A DNA stretch of 64,000 nucleotides from positions 930,001-994,000 of the forward strand of contig NZ_CP009244.1 in assembly GCF_001941425.1 (NCBI RefSeq), in the 5' to 3' direction. Numbering within the stretch: position 1 is the first letter of the stretch; each line of letters starts with the position of its first letter. A program made the position numbers and the translations under genes. The notes under the pieces were generated by a model. It was given only the letters and a program-made list of their open reading frames with translations, made no database searches and was not told the DNA's origin. This document shows positions 51,579 through 62,506 of the stretch, piece after piece. Origin of the DNA: Corynebacterium ammoniagenes DSM 20306 (lineage in GTDB: Bacteria > Actinomycetota > Actinomycetes > Mycobacteriales > Mycobacteriaceae).

Positions 51579-52256
51579 GTGCCACACCATGCCCAACTTG
51601 ATCTGCGTTGTTATGTTGTCACCGGTAACGGCTCAATTGATGAGATTGTGGACACTGCCCAGCAGGCTGCTGCGGGCGGCGCGGGAGTAATCCAAGTTCG
51701 TTCCAAACCCATTGAAGCAGGCCAGCTACTACAGCTCGCCGAGCAGGTAGCTTTGGCCGTTGCTGACACAAATCCCGCAACAAAAGTGCTTATCGATGAC
51801 CGCGTGGACATCGCCGCGATCTTGATGCGCCGCGGGCTGCCCGTCCACGGCGTGCACGTGGGCCAAAGCGATATCCCCGTCACAGCAGTGCGTGAGCTTT
51901 TAGGCCCCGATGCGATTATCGGTCTAACCACCGGAACCGCCGAGCTCATCCACCAAGCCAACGAGTATGCGGGCATCATCGATTACGTCGGCGCCGGGCC
52001 CTTTCGCCCCACGCCCACCAAAGACTCTGGTCGGAGACCCATCGACTTAGAAGGCTATCCGCACCTAGTGGAGCTTTCGAAGCTACCGATTGTCGCCATC
52101 GGCGATGTCCAACCTGGAGACGTTGCAGAACTTGCTGCCACCGGTATCGCTGGCGTGGCGATGGTCCGCGCCTTTCGCGACGCCCCCTCCGCCACCGAGC
52201 TTGCCCAGAAAGTCATCGCTGACTTTTCCGCCGGCCAGAACAGGGCAGGTGCATAA
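51579..52256 (+). CDS. thiE: thiamine-phosphate synthase
   Basis: 225 aa from GTG 51579 (AGG 6 bases upstream); TTG at 51576 is an alternative. It couples the thiazole and pyrimidine moieties to thiamine phosphate. A TIM barrel with 'YVVTGNGSIDEIV', 'GAGVIQVRSKP' (ThiE IQxRxK motif), 'VLIDDRVDIA', 'GVHVGQSDIPV', 'IIGLTTGTAEL' and 'DYVGAGPFRPTPTKDSGR' (phosphate/thiazole site). Upstream is the TPP riboswitch, and thiO starts 2 bp after the stop. Confidence 0.96.
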   Translation: MPHHAQLDLRCYVVTGNGSIDEIVDTAQQAAAGGAGVIQVRSKPIEAGQLLQLAEQVALAVADTNPATKVLIDDRVDIAAILMRRGLPVHGVHVGQSDIPVTAVRELLGPDAIIGLTTGTAELIHQANEYAGIIDYVGAGPFRPTPTKDSGRRPIDLEGYPHLVELSKLPIVAIGDVQPGDVAELAATGIAGVAMVRAFRDAPSATELAQKVIADFSAGQNRAGA

Positions 52257-52258
52257 AC

Positions 52259-53416
52259 ATGGCCACGAGTACAACAGGGCACGCCATAGTCATCGGCGGC
52301 GGCATCATCGGCCTGGCCACCTGCTTTGAATTCCAAGACGCAGGCTTTGAGGTCACCCTCATCGATCCGGACCCTATCTCCGGTGCCACCCACCATGCCG
52401 GGGGCATGCTGGCGCCCACCGCGGAGGTGCAATACCAGCAGCAAGCGCTGGTCCCACTCATGAAAGAATCCGCCAGGCTGTATCCGGATCTCATTCAACG
52501 CGTCACACAACACACGGACCTGCCCACCGGCTACCGCACCGACGGCACCGTACTCATTGGCGCAGACCGCGCAGATGCGCAGCACTTAAGCGAGCTCATC
52601 GACTACATCAAAGCCGAAGACCTCGACATTGAGACACTGACCACCCGCCAGGCCCGTCAGTTGGAACCAGCTCTTTCACCGCGGATTGCGAAAGCCGCGG
52701 CCATCGACGGCGACCACCAGCTTGACCCGCGCCTTTTCGCCCGCGCGCTCTTCGATGCCGTCCTTGCCAGGGGAGCACAGCACGTGCGCGAGACCGTCTC
52801 TACTATCACGCAGTCGACCACGCATCAGAGCGTGACTTTGAGCTCCGGTGCGCGTATCGAGGTTGATTCTTCTGACGTCACGGTCCTCGCCGCCGGTTTG
52901 GGCGCGGCGAAGATTACCGGGTGGTTTGACGGCGAGCACCCACTGCAACTGCGCCCAGTCTATGGCGATGTCCTGCGCGTTCGCGTGCCCGAGTCTTTGC
53001 AGCCACTGACCACCCGAGTTATTCGCGGCTTTGTCGAAGACCGACCCATCTACGTCATCCCACGCGACGACGGCACGGTTACCATCGGGGCGACCAGCAG
53101 GGAAGACCAGCCACACCCGCGCACCTCAGCTATCCATGACTTACTGCGTGATGCCATCCGCGTGGTACCTGGTTTAGAAGAAACCGAGTTTCTCGAAGCC
53201 ACCTGCGGCGCTCGCCCCGGAACCCCGGATGACCTGCCATATCTCGGCCAAGTACGTGACAACCTCATCGTGTCCACGGGATACTTCCGCCATGGCATTT
53301 TGCTTGCCGCACTCGGCGCACGCACCGCCGTGCAACTTGCTACCGGCCAACAGACGTCGCAAGCGGTCGCGTCGTGCGATCCTTTCCGCCATGCCACATC
53401 CACCCTCAACGTTTAG
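52259..53416 (+). CDS. thiO: glycine oxidase for thiazole synthesis
   Basis: 385 aa. FAD-dependent oxidase that makes dehydroglycine (iminoacetate) from glycine for ThiG. N-terminal FAD motif 'AIVIGGGIIGLATCFEFQDAGF' and the DAO-family C-terminus with 'EATCGARPGTPDDLPYLGQV' and 'STGYFRHGILLAALGA' (RHG) support ThiO. It is the second gene of the thiEOSGF operon, with a ribosome-binding site inside thiE's end. Confidence 0.95.
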   Translation: MATSTTGHAIVIGGGIIGLATCFEFQDAGFEVTLIDPDPISGATHHAGGMLAPTAEVQYQQQALVPLMKESARLYPDLIQRVTQHTDLPTGYRTDGTVLIGADRADAQHLSELIDYIKAEDLDIETLTTRQARQLEPALSPRIAKAAAIDGDHQLDPRLFARALFDAVLARGAQHVRETVSTITQSTTHQSVTLSSGARIEVDSSDVTVLAAGLGAAKITGWFDGEHPLQLRPVYGDVLRVRVPESLQPLTTRVIRGFVEDRPIYVIPRDDGTVTIGATSREDQPHPRTSAIHDLLRDAIRVVPGLEETEFLEATCGARPGTPDDLPYLGQVRDNLIVSTGYFRHGILLAALGARTAVQLATGQQTSQAVASCDPFRHATSTLNV

Positions 53417-53425
53417 GAGAATATC

Positions 53426-54408
<983 letters not shown>

Positions 54409-55509
54409 ATGAGCCTGCCTGAGCACGAACTACGCCGGGTCGCCCGCCACTTAGCCCTGCCCGGATTTGGCATGGACGAACAAACGCGTCTTTTCAATGC
54501 CCACGTTTTGGTCATCGGCGCCGGCGGTTTGGGATGTCCCGCGATGCAATCTTTGGCCTCGGCCGGCATTGGCACCATCACGGTTATTGATGATGACACC
54601 GTGGATATTACAAACATCCATCGGCAGATTCTTTTCGGCGCCGATGACGTGGGCAAACTCAAAGTCGACGTCGCTGCGCAACGCCTGCAAGAACTTCAAC
54701 CCGGCATTACCGTCCATACCCTTGCGGAGCGTCTCACGACCGCCAACGCGGTGGACATCGTAGGCTCCGTGGACTTGGTACTCGATGGTTCTGATTCTTT
54801 TAGCACCAAATACTTAGTCGCTGATGCCGCCGAAATCACCGGGACTCCTTTGGTCTGGGCGACGGTGCTGCGCTTCCACGGCGATTTGGCGTTATTTCAC
54901 TCGGGGCCGGGATTTCGCGGCGTCGGGATGCGTGATCTTTTCCCGCAGCAACCGGATGCGAACTCCGTCCCAGATTGCGCCACGGCGGGTGTTCTCGGCG
55001 CGACTACCGCCACCGTGGGCGCGCTGATGGCCACCCACGCCATTGGCTATCTCACGGGCATCGGCACCACCGAACCCGGGGAGATGCTCAGCTATGATGC
55101 CTTCGAGCCAAGTATGCGCACCTACCGTGTGGCAGCAGATCCAGAACGCCAGCTGACCACGGAGCTACATGATTCCTATGGGGAGGTTTGTGCCGTCGTG
55201 TCACAAGCGCAGACCATGCTCGATGCTGCCCGCCGTGGCGACTACGTGGCGGTAGATATTCGCGAACCCCACGAAGCAGTACTCGCAGACCTGCCGGCAG
55301 ATATTCCCACCCGCAAGCTGCCTTTGAGCACCATTGACTCCGACGATGACGTGGCGGCGCTGTTCAAAGGGCTACAGGGCGACCAGCAGGTGTTGGTCTA
55401 CTGTGCTGCCGGGCAGCGCAGTGAGAAATTTGTGGAGCGCTATGCCTCGCTCGCTGAGCGCTCCGGGATGACGCTGGCAAGTCTGCCGGGTGGGGTCAAC
55501 GGGCTCTAG
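54409..55509 (+). CDS. thiF: ThiF/MoeB-family adenylyltransferase with rhodanese domain
   Basis: 366 aa. The N-terminal E1-like domain (about 1-245) has the ATP motif 'VLVIGAGGLGCPAMQSLASAGIG', 'HRQILFGADDVGKLKVDVAAQRL' and 'VPDCATAGVLGAT' with the reactive Cys. The C-terminal rhodanese domain (about 265-366) ends with the active-site loop 'VYCAAGQRSEKF', which carries persulphide sulphur. The protein can therefore both adenylate ThiS and supply the sulphur, replacing a separate ThiI/IscS route. Last gene of the operon. The zinc-binding CxxC pairs of some MoeB proteins are not seen. Its stop overlaps the GntR gene's stop in a CTAG. Confidence 0.93.
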   Translation: MSLPEHELRRVARHLALPGFGMDEQTRLFNAHVLVIGAGGLGCPAMQSLASAGIGTITVIDDDTVDITNIHRQILFGADDVGKLKVDVAAQRLQELQPGITVHTLAERLTTANAVDIVGSVDLVLDGSDSFSTKYLVADAAEITGTPLVWATVLRFHGDLALFHSGPGFRGVGMRDLFPQQPDANSVPDCATAGVLGATTATVGALMATHAIGYLTGIGTTEPGEMLSYDAFEPSMRTYRVAADPERQLTTELHDSYGEVCAVVSQAQTMLDAARRGDYVAVDIREPHEAVLADLPADIPTRKLPLSTIDSDDDVAALFKGLQGDQQVLVYCAAGQRSEKFVERYASLAERSGMTLASLPGGVNGL

Positions 55510-56291
55510 AAGCCTGACTCGTCGTAGCTCCACTGCGGGCGGGGACCGAACTGCATATTGGAGTGCAGTGGCAGTCTTTCACCGTTGACCACCGTTAAGC
55601 GGTATTCGCGCCGAGCTGCTGGATACAGGTACTCGGCATATTCCACGGGGTTGCCAGAAGAATCAGCTGCCATAATGCGAGAGCCAATCAGCGGTGTTCC
55701 CTCGTCGACTTCTAGCAGTTGTCCCATGGTGTCATCGGCCTGCAAGACCTCGAAGGTGCGCACGCAGCTGTCAATATCGACGCCTTCGCGCACTAATTCC
55801 TCGTGAATATCATGTTCCTCGGGGTCCATGGCAAGAACGTGCATGCCCACCTCAAGGGGGAAGTACTGCCGTTCTAAGACTTCGGGCTTGCCTTCGGATA
55901 ACAAGATCCGGGAGACGAAGATAATCGGGTCATCTTCTTTCTTATTCAGCGCTTCGGCCACGTGTTGTGGTGCTGGGCGCCGAGCCATCCACAACATTTT
56001 CACCGTGGGATTGAGATCGTGTTCTTTCATCCAGGAGTAGCTCGACAGCGTGGACTTAAAGCTCTCCGGCCGAGCTGCGCTGAGCACCATGGAGCGTCGA
56101 CCGCGGCCGCTGGAGACTAGCCCTTCGGAGCGCAAAGTCGCGATAGCTTGGCGCACCGGACCGCGGGATGCTCCGAATTCCTCGCACAAATCACCTTCAC
56201 TCGGCAGCAATTCTCCTGGTTTTAACTGACCCGAGGTAATGCGCTTGGAAAGTTCTTCCGCGATTTTTTCATAAAGTTGCTTATTGGGCAT
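55506..56291 (-). CDS. GntR-family regulator with UTRA domain (HutC type)
   Basis: 261 aa. The N-terminal winged helix is 'LPSEGDLCEEFGASRGPVRQAIATLRSEGLV' (about 25-57). The C-terminal UTRA effector domain has 'DDPIIFVSRILLSEGKPEVLERQYFP' and 'GTPLIGSRIMAADSSGNPVEYAEYLYPAARREYRLTV'. Such proteins respond to sugars, amino acids or their derivatives. No dedicated target operon is adjacent; the upstream region has a 20-bp tandem repeat that could be an operator array. Its start is at 56291 with no strong ribosome-binding site. Confidence 0.9.
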   Translation of the reverse strand: MPNKQLYEKIAEELSKRITSGQLKPGELLPSEGDLCEEFGASRGPVRQAIATLRSEGLVSSGRGRRSMVLSAARPESFKSTLSSYSWMKEHDLNPTVKMLWMARRPAPQHVAEALNKKEDDPIIFVSRILLSEGKPEVLERQYFPLEVGMHVLAMDPEEHDIHEELVREGVDIDSCVRTFEVLQADDTMGQLLEVDEGTPLIGSRIMAADSSGNPVEYAEYLYPAARREYRLTVVNGERLPLHSNMQFGPRPQWSYDESGF

Positions 56292-56464
56292 TGTGGGTCA
56301 GTCCTTTGATGATTGTTGCGAGGATAAAAAGTGCGAGCAGCGCTGCAGTTTCTACAAGTATAAAATTCTCGGTTCACCCTCGATGATCCGAAATGCTCCG
56401 CCAAGTAACAAGATGTTCCTTCCAACGTAGTCCGGCATTTTCTTTCAGGGGTAGCGGCATCGCT

Positions 56465-56514
56465 AAGCACTGCAATGCATCGACAAGCACTGCAATGCAT
56501 CGACAAGCGCTGCA
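56465..56514. repeat. tandem 20-bp direct repeat, 2.5 copies
   Basis: The unit AAGCACTGCAATGCATCGAC occurs at 56465-56484 and 56485-56504 identically, then a partial third copy (AAGCGCTGCA) follows. Each unit contains the palindromic core TGCA..TGCA. It lies about 170 bp upstream of the GntR gene and downstream of the aceE terminator. Confidence 0.8.
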
Positions 56515-56535
56515 AAGCCTGTGCTTTGTGCAAAG

Positions 56536-56585
56536 AAAAATTCCTGTGCTCGCTAGTCACTAAAAGTGAAAGCGAGACACAGGAA
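56536..56585 (-). terminator. terminator after aceE
   Basis: A long hairpin TTCCTGTG.CTCGCT..TCACT / AGTGA.AGCGAG.CACAGGAA. Read leftward it is followed by TTTTT, about 58 bp after the aceE stop. Confidence 0.85.
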
Positions 56586-56642
56586 CTAAAATGCGTGCGG
56601 CTACGTGTGCAGCTGCACGCTGAGGTCTACCAAACGTGCTGT

Positions 56643-59405
56643 TTAGACGATGGTAGGAGTTTCGGAGGTGTCAACGGTCGCGGTTGGATCATCGAGCTCG
56701 AGATCCTTCGCAGCCTTTTCGACAACCGAGCGCTCAATCTTGCCTTCGCGCGCCAAGCCTTCGAGCACTGCGACAACGACCGATTCAGCATCGGAGTTGA
56801 AGTAGCGACGAGCTGCAGCACGGGTATCAGCAAAGCCGAAGCCATCAGTACCCAAGGTGATGTAGGTACCTGGGACGTATGGACGAATCTGCTCGTGCAG
56901 GTCAGTCACGAAGTCAGAGACACCAACGAATGGGCCATCAACTGATTCCAGCTGAGTGGTCACGAATGGCTTTTCTGGCTCCACGCCGTTTTGCAACGCT
57001 TCCTGGTTCAGGCGCTTGCCATCGCGTGCAAGCTCAACCCACGAGGTCACGGAGAAGAGGTTGGTCTTCACACCGTAGTCCTCATCCAGGATCTTCTGCG
57101 CACGCAGCGACTCGTGCACACCGACACCGGAGGCCAAGATATTCGCCTCGAGGTCGGCGTTGCCCACGGTGTTGAACTGGTAGATGCCGCGGTGCAGGCC
57201 TTCCACGTCCAAGCCCTCAGGCTCAGCAGGCTGGTGCACTGGCTCGTTGTACACGGTGAGGTAGTACATGACGTTTTCGCCATCTTCACCGTACATACGG
57301 TCAATACCGCGGGTCACCAGGTGTGCGATTTCGAAACCGAATGCAGGGTCGTACTGCAAGACAGCTGGGTTCGTAGACGCCAGAACAGGGGAGTGGCCAT
57401 CCATGTGCTGCAGCCCCTCACCGGTGAGGGTGGTGCGGCCTGCGGTAGCACCGATGATAAAGCCACGTGCCATCTGGTCAGCTGCTGCCCACAGGGCATC
57501 GCCCGTGCGCTGGAAACCGAACATCGAGTAGAAGATGTACAGCGGAATCATTGGCTCGCCGTGCGTTGCATAGGACGTTGCAGCAGCGGTAAAGGATGCC
57601 ACTGCGCCAGCTTCCGAAATACCTTCGTGCATGATCTGACCGTCAGTTGCCTCACGGTAGCTGAGCATCAAGTCATGGTCGACAGGAACGTAGTTCTGTC
57701 CACGTGGGTTCCAAATCTTCAACGTTGGGAACCACGAGTCCATACCGAAGGTACGTGCCTCATCCGGAATGATGGGAACTACGCGCTTGCCCAGTTCCTT
57801 ATCGCGCATAACTTCCTTGAAGGTACGCACCAAGGCCATGGTGGTAGCAACTTCCTGCTTACCAGAGCCCTTGCGCACGCTCTTGAGCTTATCGATGCTC
57901 GGTGCCTTCAACGGCGTGTAGTTCACACGACGCTCAGGCAAGAAGCCACCGAGTTCTTTACGACGCTCAAGCATGTACTTGATTTCCGGAGCGTCGTTAC
58001 CTGGGTGGTAGTACGGCGGCAGAGCTGGATCCTTTTCCAACTCTTCATCCGGGATTGGAATATCTTGCTTATCGCGGAAGCTCTTGAGGTCATCCAAGGT
58101 CAACTTCTTCATCTGGTGGGTCGCGTTGCGGCCCTCGAAGTTGTGGCCCAGGCCGTAGCCCTTAATGGTGAACGCCAGGATGACGGTTGGCTTACCGGAA
58201 CCCTTGTTTTCCATGACGTGGTTGTAGGCGGCGTAAATCTTGCGGTAGTCGTGACCACCACGGCGCAGTGCCCAAATCTCGTCATCGGACATATCTTCAA
58301 CCAGCTTCAGGGTGCGCTCATCGCGGCCGAAGAAGTTCTCACGCACATAAGCGCCATCGTTGGCCTTGAAGGTCTGGTAGTCACCATCGGAGGTGGTGTT
58401 CATGATGTGGACTAGCGCGCCGTCCTTGTCTGCTTCGAGCAGCTTGTCCCATGCCCGGCCCCAAACAATCTTGGTGACATTCCAGCCAGCGCCGCGGAAG
58501 AAGGACTCCAGCTCCTGGATGATCTGGGTGTTACCACGGACCGGACCATCAAGACGCTGCAAGTTACAGTTAATGACGAAAGTCAGGTTGTCCAGCTCAT
58601 ACAGCGTTGCCTGGTGGATTGCACCACGTGATTCTGGCTCATCCATCTCACCGTCGCCCAAGAACGCCCACACGTGTTGATCCGAGGTGTCCTTAATGCC
58701 GCGCATTTCGAGGTACTTATTAAAGCGGGCCTGGTAAATGGCGTTAATTGGTCCCAGACCCATGGATACGGTCGGGAATTCCCAGAACCAATCCATACCG
58801 TGTGGGTGTGGGTAGGAAGGCATACCCTTGCCTGGGCCGCGGGAGACTTCCTGACGGAAGCCGTCGAGGTCATTTTCATCCAGACGGCCTTCCATGTACG
58901 CACGTGCGTACATGCCGGGGGAGGCGTGTCCCTGGAAGAAGATCTGGTCGCCGCCGGACGGATCGTCCTTGCCGCGGAAGAAGTGGTTAAAGCCAACTTC
59001 ATACAGTGGAGCAGCACCGGCATAGGTAGAGATGTGGCCACCGACGCCAATGCCTGGTCGCTGTTGACGGTGCACCATGATTGCCGCGTTCCAACGAATC
59101 CAGCGACGATAACGCTTTTCCAATTCCTCATCACCAGGGAACTCAGGCTCCATGGTGGTGGGGATGGTGTTAACGAAGTCAGTAGACGTTAGGGAAGGAA
59201 GCGGCACACGCTTGGCCGTTGCGCGCTCCAAGAGGCGCAACATAAGGTATCGAGCTCGCTCGGGCGATGTTTCGTCGAGCAAGCCGTCGAGCGAATCCAT
59301 CCACTCGGTGGTTTCTTCAGGGTCGCTATCGTGCAGGTACGAGGCAACTCCGTCGCGGATGAGTGGGAAATTGGAATCGCCCTGTAGGGCATCCTTTTCA
59401 GCCAT
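56643..59405 (-). CDS. aceE: pyruvate dehydrogenase E1 component
   Basis: 920 aa, the homodimeric E1 type used by actinobacteria and gamma-proteobacteria. It decarboxylates pyruvate with thiamine diphosphate and passes the acetyl group to the lipoyl E2 component. The ThDP motif is '[16 protein letters not shown]...NCNLQRLDG' (GDG...N) near residues 228-260. '[19 protein letters not shown]' and '[16 protein letters not shown]' are conserved E1 regions, and the transketolase-like domain has '[24 protein letters not shown]' near the end. The ATG at 59405 follows an AGGAGG-like site. It is transcribed alone and divergently from the DUF3052 gene, as in related genomes. Confidence 0.97.
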   Translation of the reverse strand: MAEKDALQGDSNFPLIRDGVASYLHDSDPEETTEWMDSLDGLLDETSPERARYLMLRLLERATAKRVPLPSLTSTDFVNTIPTTMEPEFPGDEELEKRYRRWIRWNAAIMVHRQQRPGIGVGGHISTYAGAAPLYEVGFNHFFRGKDDPSGGDQIFFQGHASPGMYARAYMEGRLDENDLDGFRQEVSRGPGKGMPSYPHPHGMDWFWEFPTVSMGLGPINAIYQARFNKYLEMRGIKDTSDQHVWAFLGDGEMDEPESRGAIHQATLYELDNLTFVINCNLQRLDGPVRGNTQIIQELESFFRGAGWNVTKIVWGRAWDKLLEADKDGALVHIMNTTSDGDYQTFKANDGAYVRENFFGRDERTLKLVEDMSDDEIWALRRGGHDYRKIYAAYNHVMENKGSGKPTVILAFTIKGYGLGHNFEGRNATHQMKKLTLDDLKSFRDKQDIPIPDEELEKDPALPPYYHPGNDAPEIKYMLERRKELGGFLPERRVNYTPLKAPSIDKLKSVRKGSGKQEVATTMALVRTFKEVMRDKELGKRVVPIIPDEARTFGMDSWFPTLKIWNPRGQNYVPVDHDLMLSYREATDGQIMHEGISEAGAVASFTAAATSYATHGEPMIPLYIFYSMFGFQRTGDALWAAADQMARGFIIGATAGRTTLTGEGLQHMDGHSPVLASTNPAVLQYDPAFGFEIAHLVTRGIDRMYGEDGENVMYYLTVYNEPVHQPAEPEGLDVEGLHRGIYQFNTVGNADLEANILASGVGVHESLRAQKILDEDYGVKTNLFSVTSWVELARDGKRLNQEALQNGVEPEKPFVTTQLESVDGPFVGVSDFVTDLHEQIRPYVPGTYITLGTDGFGFADTRAAARRYFNSDAESVVVAVLEGLAREGKIERSVVEKAAKDLELDDPTATVDTSETPTIV

Positions 59406-59679
59406 TCCATGAACCTCCTGGTTAGGTTAAAGACATATTGTTCTCCACGATACTCCCAAGTCGGTTACATCGTCGAAGAGTGGTGGGCTTTATCACTGAT
59501 TTGCCCACCTTAGACACTGTGTGTGTGCGCTTATTGCACACCAGGTGCTAGCCAAATTCTCATAATTGCGTTAACTTTTGCACGTGTAAGTGAGAAATCT
59601 TGCATCATTAAAGGTAAGGTGCAATGCAATTGCGAATCACTTCGTATTTTGTTTTCAATATTAGAGGAGGAACACCACG

Positions 59680-60099
59680 GTGGCTGACGCTACTGGCGTA
59701 ACCAACAACTATGCATCCATGCTCGGCATTACTGAGGGCATGATTGCCCTTGAGGTCGGCTGGGACGAAGATTGTGACCCAGCAATTTCCGAAGCCGTTG
59801 AAGCTGTCTTGGGAGACGACTTCTTGGAAGAGGAGACCGATGAACTCATCGACGTGGTTGTGATGTGGTGGCGCGAAGATGACGGCGATCTCGTGGATGG
59901 TCTCGTTGACGCCCTCCGTCCACTAGGAGATGGCGGGCGTATCTGGCTGTTGACTCCTGGTGCTGGCAAGCCTGGGACGGTTGCTCCAGGTGAGATTTCC
60001 GAATCTGCACAGCCGGCTGGACTCGTCCAGACCACGGCAGAGCGTCTCGGCGATTGGCAGGGCAGCTGCTTGGTCGCGCGCGGCGCGATGAAGAAGTAA
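59680..60099 (+). CDS. DUF3052 family protein
   Basis: 139 aa from a GTG at 59680 with GAGGAGG upstream. Acidic, soluble, single domain: 'YASMLGITEGMIALEVGWDEDCD', 'LIDVVVMWWREDDGDLVDGLVDAL', 'GGRIWLLTPGAGKPGTVAPGEI' and 'LGDWQGSCLVARG'. The family is confined to actinobacteria and is regularly found next to aceE, as here, but its function is not established. It resembles small acid-rich proteins annotated as DUF3052 in mycobacteria. Confidence 0.93.
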   Translation: MADATGVTNNYASMLGITEGMIALEVGWDEDCDPAISEAVEAVLGDDFLEEETDELIDVVVMWWREDDGDLVDGLVDALRPLGDGGRIWLLTPGAGKPGTVAPGEISESAQPAGLVQTTAERLGDWQGSCLVARGAMKK

Positions 60100-60208
60100 G
60101 AATTAGCCGAAAACACCTTCCAGCCAGGCGATTTGTTTAAGTTAGAAGGTGTGGCTAGTATTCTAAGAGTGCTCATGAGGAAGCGGAAAGCTTCTAAGAG
60201 AGCATGAT

Positions 60209-60284
60209 GCGGCTTTAGCTCAGCTGGAAGAGCAACTGGTTTACACCCAGTAGGTCGGGGGTTCGATCCCCTCAGGCCGCACCA
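60209..60284 (+). tRNA. tRNA-Val (TAC)
   Basis: A 76-nt cloverleaf including encoded CCA: acceptor GCGGCTT/AGGCCGC, anticodon stem ACTGG/CCAGT around TTTACAC (anticodon TAC), T arm with GTTCGAT. Its 3' end borders an integrase relic, so it served as the attachment site of an integrative element. Confidence 0.98.
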
Positions 60285-60288
60285 GGTC

Positions 60289-60326
60289 AGACCCACTTTC
60301 TACACTAAGTAGAGGGTGGGTCTTTC
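60289..60326. terminator. hairpin between tRNA-Val and integrase
   Basis: AGACCCAC.tttCTAC-actaa-GTAGaggGTGGGTCT followed by TTCT on the + strand. It probably terminates tRNA-Val transcription and, in the other direction, the integrase transcript. Confidence 0.75.
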
Positions 60327-61459
60327 TAATTCCACGACAATCCACGACATGCGTAAAAACCTCATCCATCTTGGACGCGGCACTATCCAAATCAGCATCA
60401 AAAGGTCTGCATAGGTATCGAGGGTCATAGCGGCCGAAGCATGCCCCAGCTGCCTCTGCACGACTTTCACGTTAGCTCCCGTCGACACCATTAGTCCGGC
60501 AGCGACGTGACGCAGACCGTGGGGCGTGAGTCTAGGAAATAGTTCATCACGTTTCCTACACCGCTTTACCGCATGAGCGAAGAAACTAGTATGCCCCAAT
60601 GGGCGTAACGGGTCGCCGTTACCGGCAGTCCACAAAAGCTCATCCTGCGACTTGCCCCGGGTGCGTTTTTCTAAAAGCTTCACTAGCCATGAAGTGATCG
60701 CCACAGTGCGGCGCTCACCAGTTTTGGGCTCGCCCATATAACACCATCTGAGGTAATCCTGACTGTCCGCTCTACTCGGATACGGCGGCGCAGCAAATCG
60801 ACATCTGACACGTGTAGAGCGGTTGCTTCACCGTATCGCAGACCTGTGGTGCCTAATAGCGCTATGAGGTCACCTTTCTCTCCGCATTCCTTAACAAGCG
60901 TATGCAGTTGCTCTGCTGTTAAGTAGGCTTTTACGGCGGCGGATTTAGACAGCAGCTTGACGCCCCTGGCCGGGTTCGTCGAAATCATTCTGTCATCTAC
61001 TGCTAGATCCAAGATTTGCGCGAGCACCATGTGACAGTTCCGCACTGTCGTTGGTGATGCAGGTTCACTGGTGGGTTCTGGGTTTTCTCCCGAGGTGTAG
61101 CGGGTGATTGTACCCAGCCATACTTGGACTTCGGATTTGCGGATGGTACTGATTTGTCTCTCGCCCCATGCGGGTTGGACATGCATTCGCCATGTTGATT
61201 CGTTGATTGATTTAGTGGCGGGTTTGAGGTGTGCCCATGATTGTTTCCATGTTTCTGCTAGGTCGGCTATTGTGGCTTTTCCTAGTGCTGGGTCGATCCA
61301 TGAGCCTTCGCGGGTATTTACCGCGTTTTTGTCTGCCCATGCTTGCGCCTCAGTCTTGGTGCGAAAGCCCTGCTTTGTACGTGATTTGCCATCGGGGCTG
61401 CGGTATTGGACGCGCCAGGCGTAACCTTTTGCAGTCTCGTATTTTTTGACTGATGCCAT
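60300..61459 (-). pseudogene. tyrosine recombinase (phage integrase), two frameshifts
   Basis: Begins at 61459 (MASVKKYETAKGYAWRVQYRS). N-terminal AP2-like arm-binding domain, a core-binding domain ('TIADLAETWKQSW'), and the first catalytic Arg in 'LLGTTGLRYGEATAL'. The frame then shifts near 60740: the continuation 'PKTGERRTVAITSWLVKLLEK' is in another frame and leads to 'TPHGLRHVAAGLM' (His-x-x-Arg), 'QRQLGHASAAMTLDTYADL' (His and catalytic Tyr). After the Tyr the natural tail ('DADLDSAASKMDEVF') is in yet another frame, which would run on into tRNA-Val. Reassembled length is near 400 aa, normal for actinophage integrases. All catalytic residues survive but two shifts make it non-functional as sequenced. 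Confidence 0.85.
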
Positions 61460-61557
61460 GATAAAGTCACCTTTGTCTAATCAATAGTTCTGGTTGGACA
61501 AAATCGCCCCTCATTTCTTTGCTTCCAGGCTGGAATGAGGGGCTTATTTTTAGTTTT

Positions 61558-62469
61558 CTAGTATTCGTGGTTTTCTACCCACTCCACTGCGCTGCATAGC
61601 TCTGGGTCATTTATGTAGCCGTCCTGGCAGCCGTGGAGCGTTTGAATTTCGCCAGAGGATGGGTTCCGTTCCCCTTGACTATTAGTGCCGTACCCACATT
61701 TGTATGCAGGGCATGTTCCGCCATCAGCGTAGGGGATACTGGCGAGTCTTTCCTGCTCGGCTAGAGCAGGATTATCGGGGCTAGAGTAATAACCCTCGTT
61801 CTGTGATTGAACTACGTTACTGGAAGGCTCTTCTACCGCAGCTTGAGGCTCTTCAATCGGAGACTGGGCAGGCGGAGAATCTTCTGTACCCGGGGTATCT
61901 TCTCGAGATGCATCCGTCACGTCGACAAGGGTTAAGTCGTCATAGTTAGTTTCTGGGTTTGCGAAACCAAACTCAGTTGCTTCCATGCTCTCGGGGATCT
62001 CGAATGGCCATGACATTTCGATGGAAAACCCGGGGTTGAGCGAATCGTTGCACTCTGGGTTTCCGGGAACTCGATAGAGGTCTTGAACGGGATCGTATCG
62101 TTGCCCGTCCTTGTTGAATAAGTGAGCTTGAATTCCGAAACCGCAGGTGAGATCCATAGATCCGCGGCCGGTGTTCGTCACGATTGTATTGACGGTGATG
62201 AACTTCGCGCCGTCGGATGGGTTCTGACGTTCCTCTGGTAGATAGCCTGGTTTGACCCCCTCTGCATTGAGCATGAGGTGGTCGGATTCGGTCACAGAGT
62301 CAAGTTTAAGGGTCACACCGGGCGCCTCAACCTCTTCGTGCGGGGGGAATACCTCAACTGTGGAGGTTTCCGTAGTTGTCGTTTCGGAAGTGTCGACAGT
62401 GGTTTCGGCGGAGCCGCATGCGGCAAGCAACAATGCGGCGGCCGCGATAGGGAACAGTCGTTTAATCAT
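61558..62469 (-). CDS. lipoprotein with DUF4352-like domain
   Basis: 303 aa. A lipobox 'LLLAACGS' (Cys near 18) follows a short signal, and a Thr-rich linker leads to a beta-sandwich-like region (about 45-185; 'GVTLKLDSV', 'KFITVNTIVTNTGRGSMDLTCG') resembling the DUF4352/telokin-like fold. The C-terminal third is Glu/Pro/Ser-rich, then Cys-containing ('GGTCPAYKCGYG', 'LHGCQDGYINDPELCSAVEWV'). Located in the integrative element between the integrase and a second lipoprotein. Exported lipoproteins on prophages often block superinfection or alter the surface, but nothing here proves that. Confidence 0.8.
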   Translation of the reverse strand: MIKRLFPIAAAALLLAACGSAETTVDTSETTTTETSTVEVFPPHEEVEAPGVTLKLDSVTESDHLMLNAEGVKPGYLPEERQNPSDGAKFITVNTIVTNTGRGSMDLTCGFGIQAHLFNKDGQRYDPVQDLYRVPGNPECNDSLNPGFSIEMSWPFEIPESMEATEFGFANPETNYDDLTLVDVTDASREDTPGTEDSPPAQSPIEEPQAAVEEPSSNVVQSQNEGYYSSPDNPALAEQERLASIPYADGGTCPAYKCGYGTNSQGERNPSSGEIQTLHGCQDGYINDPELCSAVEWVENHEY

Positions 62470-62506
62470 GGTGCAAGCTTTCTAAGGGAAATTGGGGGTC
62501 AGCCCG

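Noticed and set aside
56991..58415. 474-codon open frame on the + strand opposite aceE
   Set aside because: Antisense shadow of aceE caused by its strong codon bias; His/Val-rich translation without recognisable domains.
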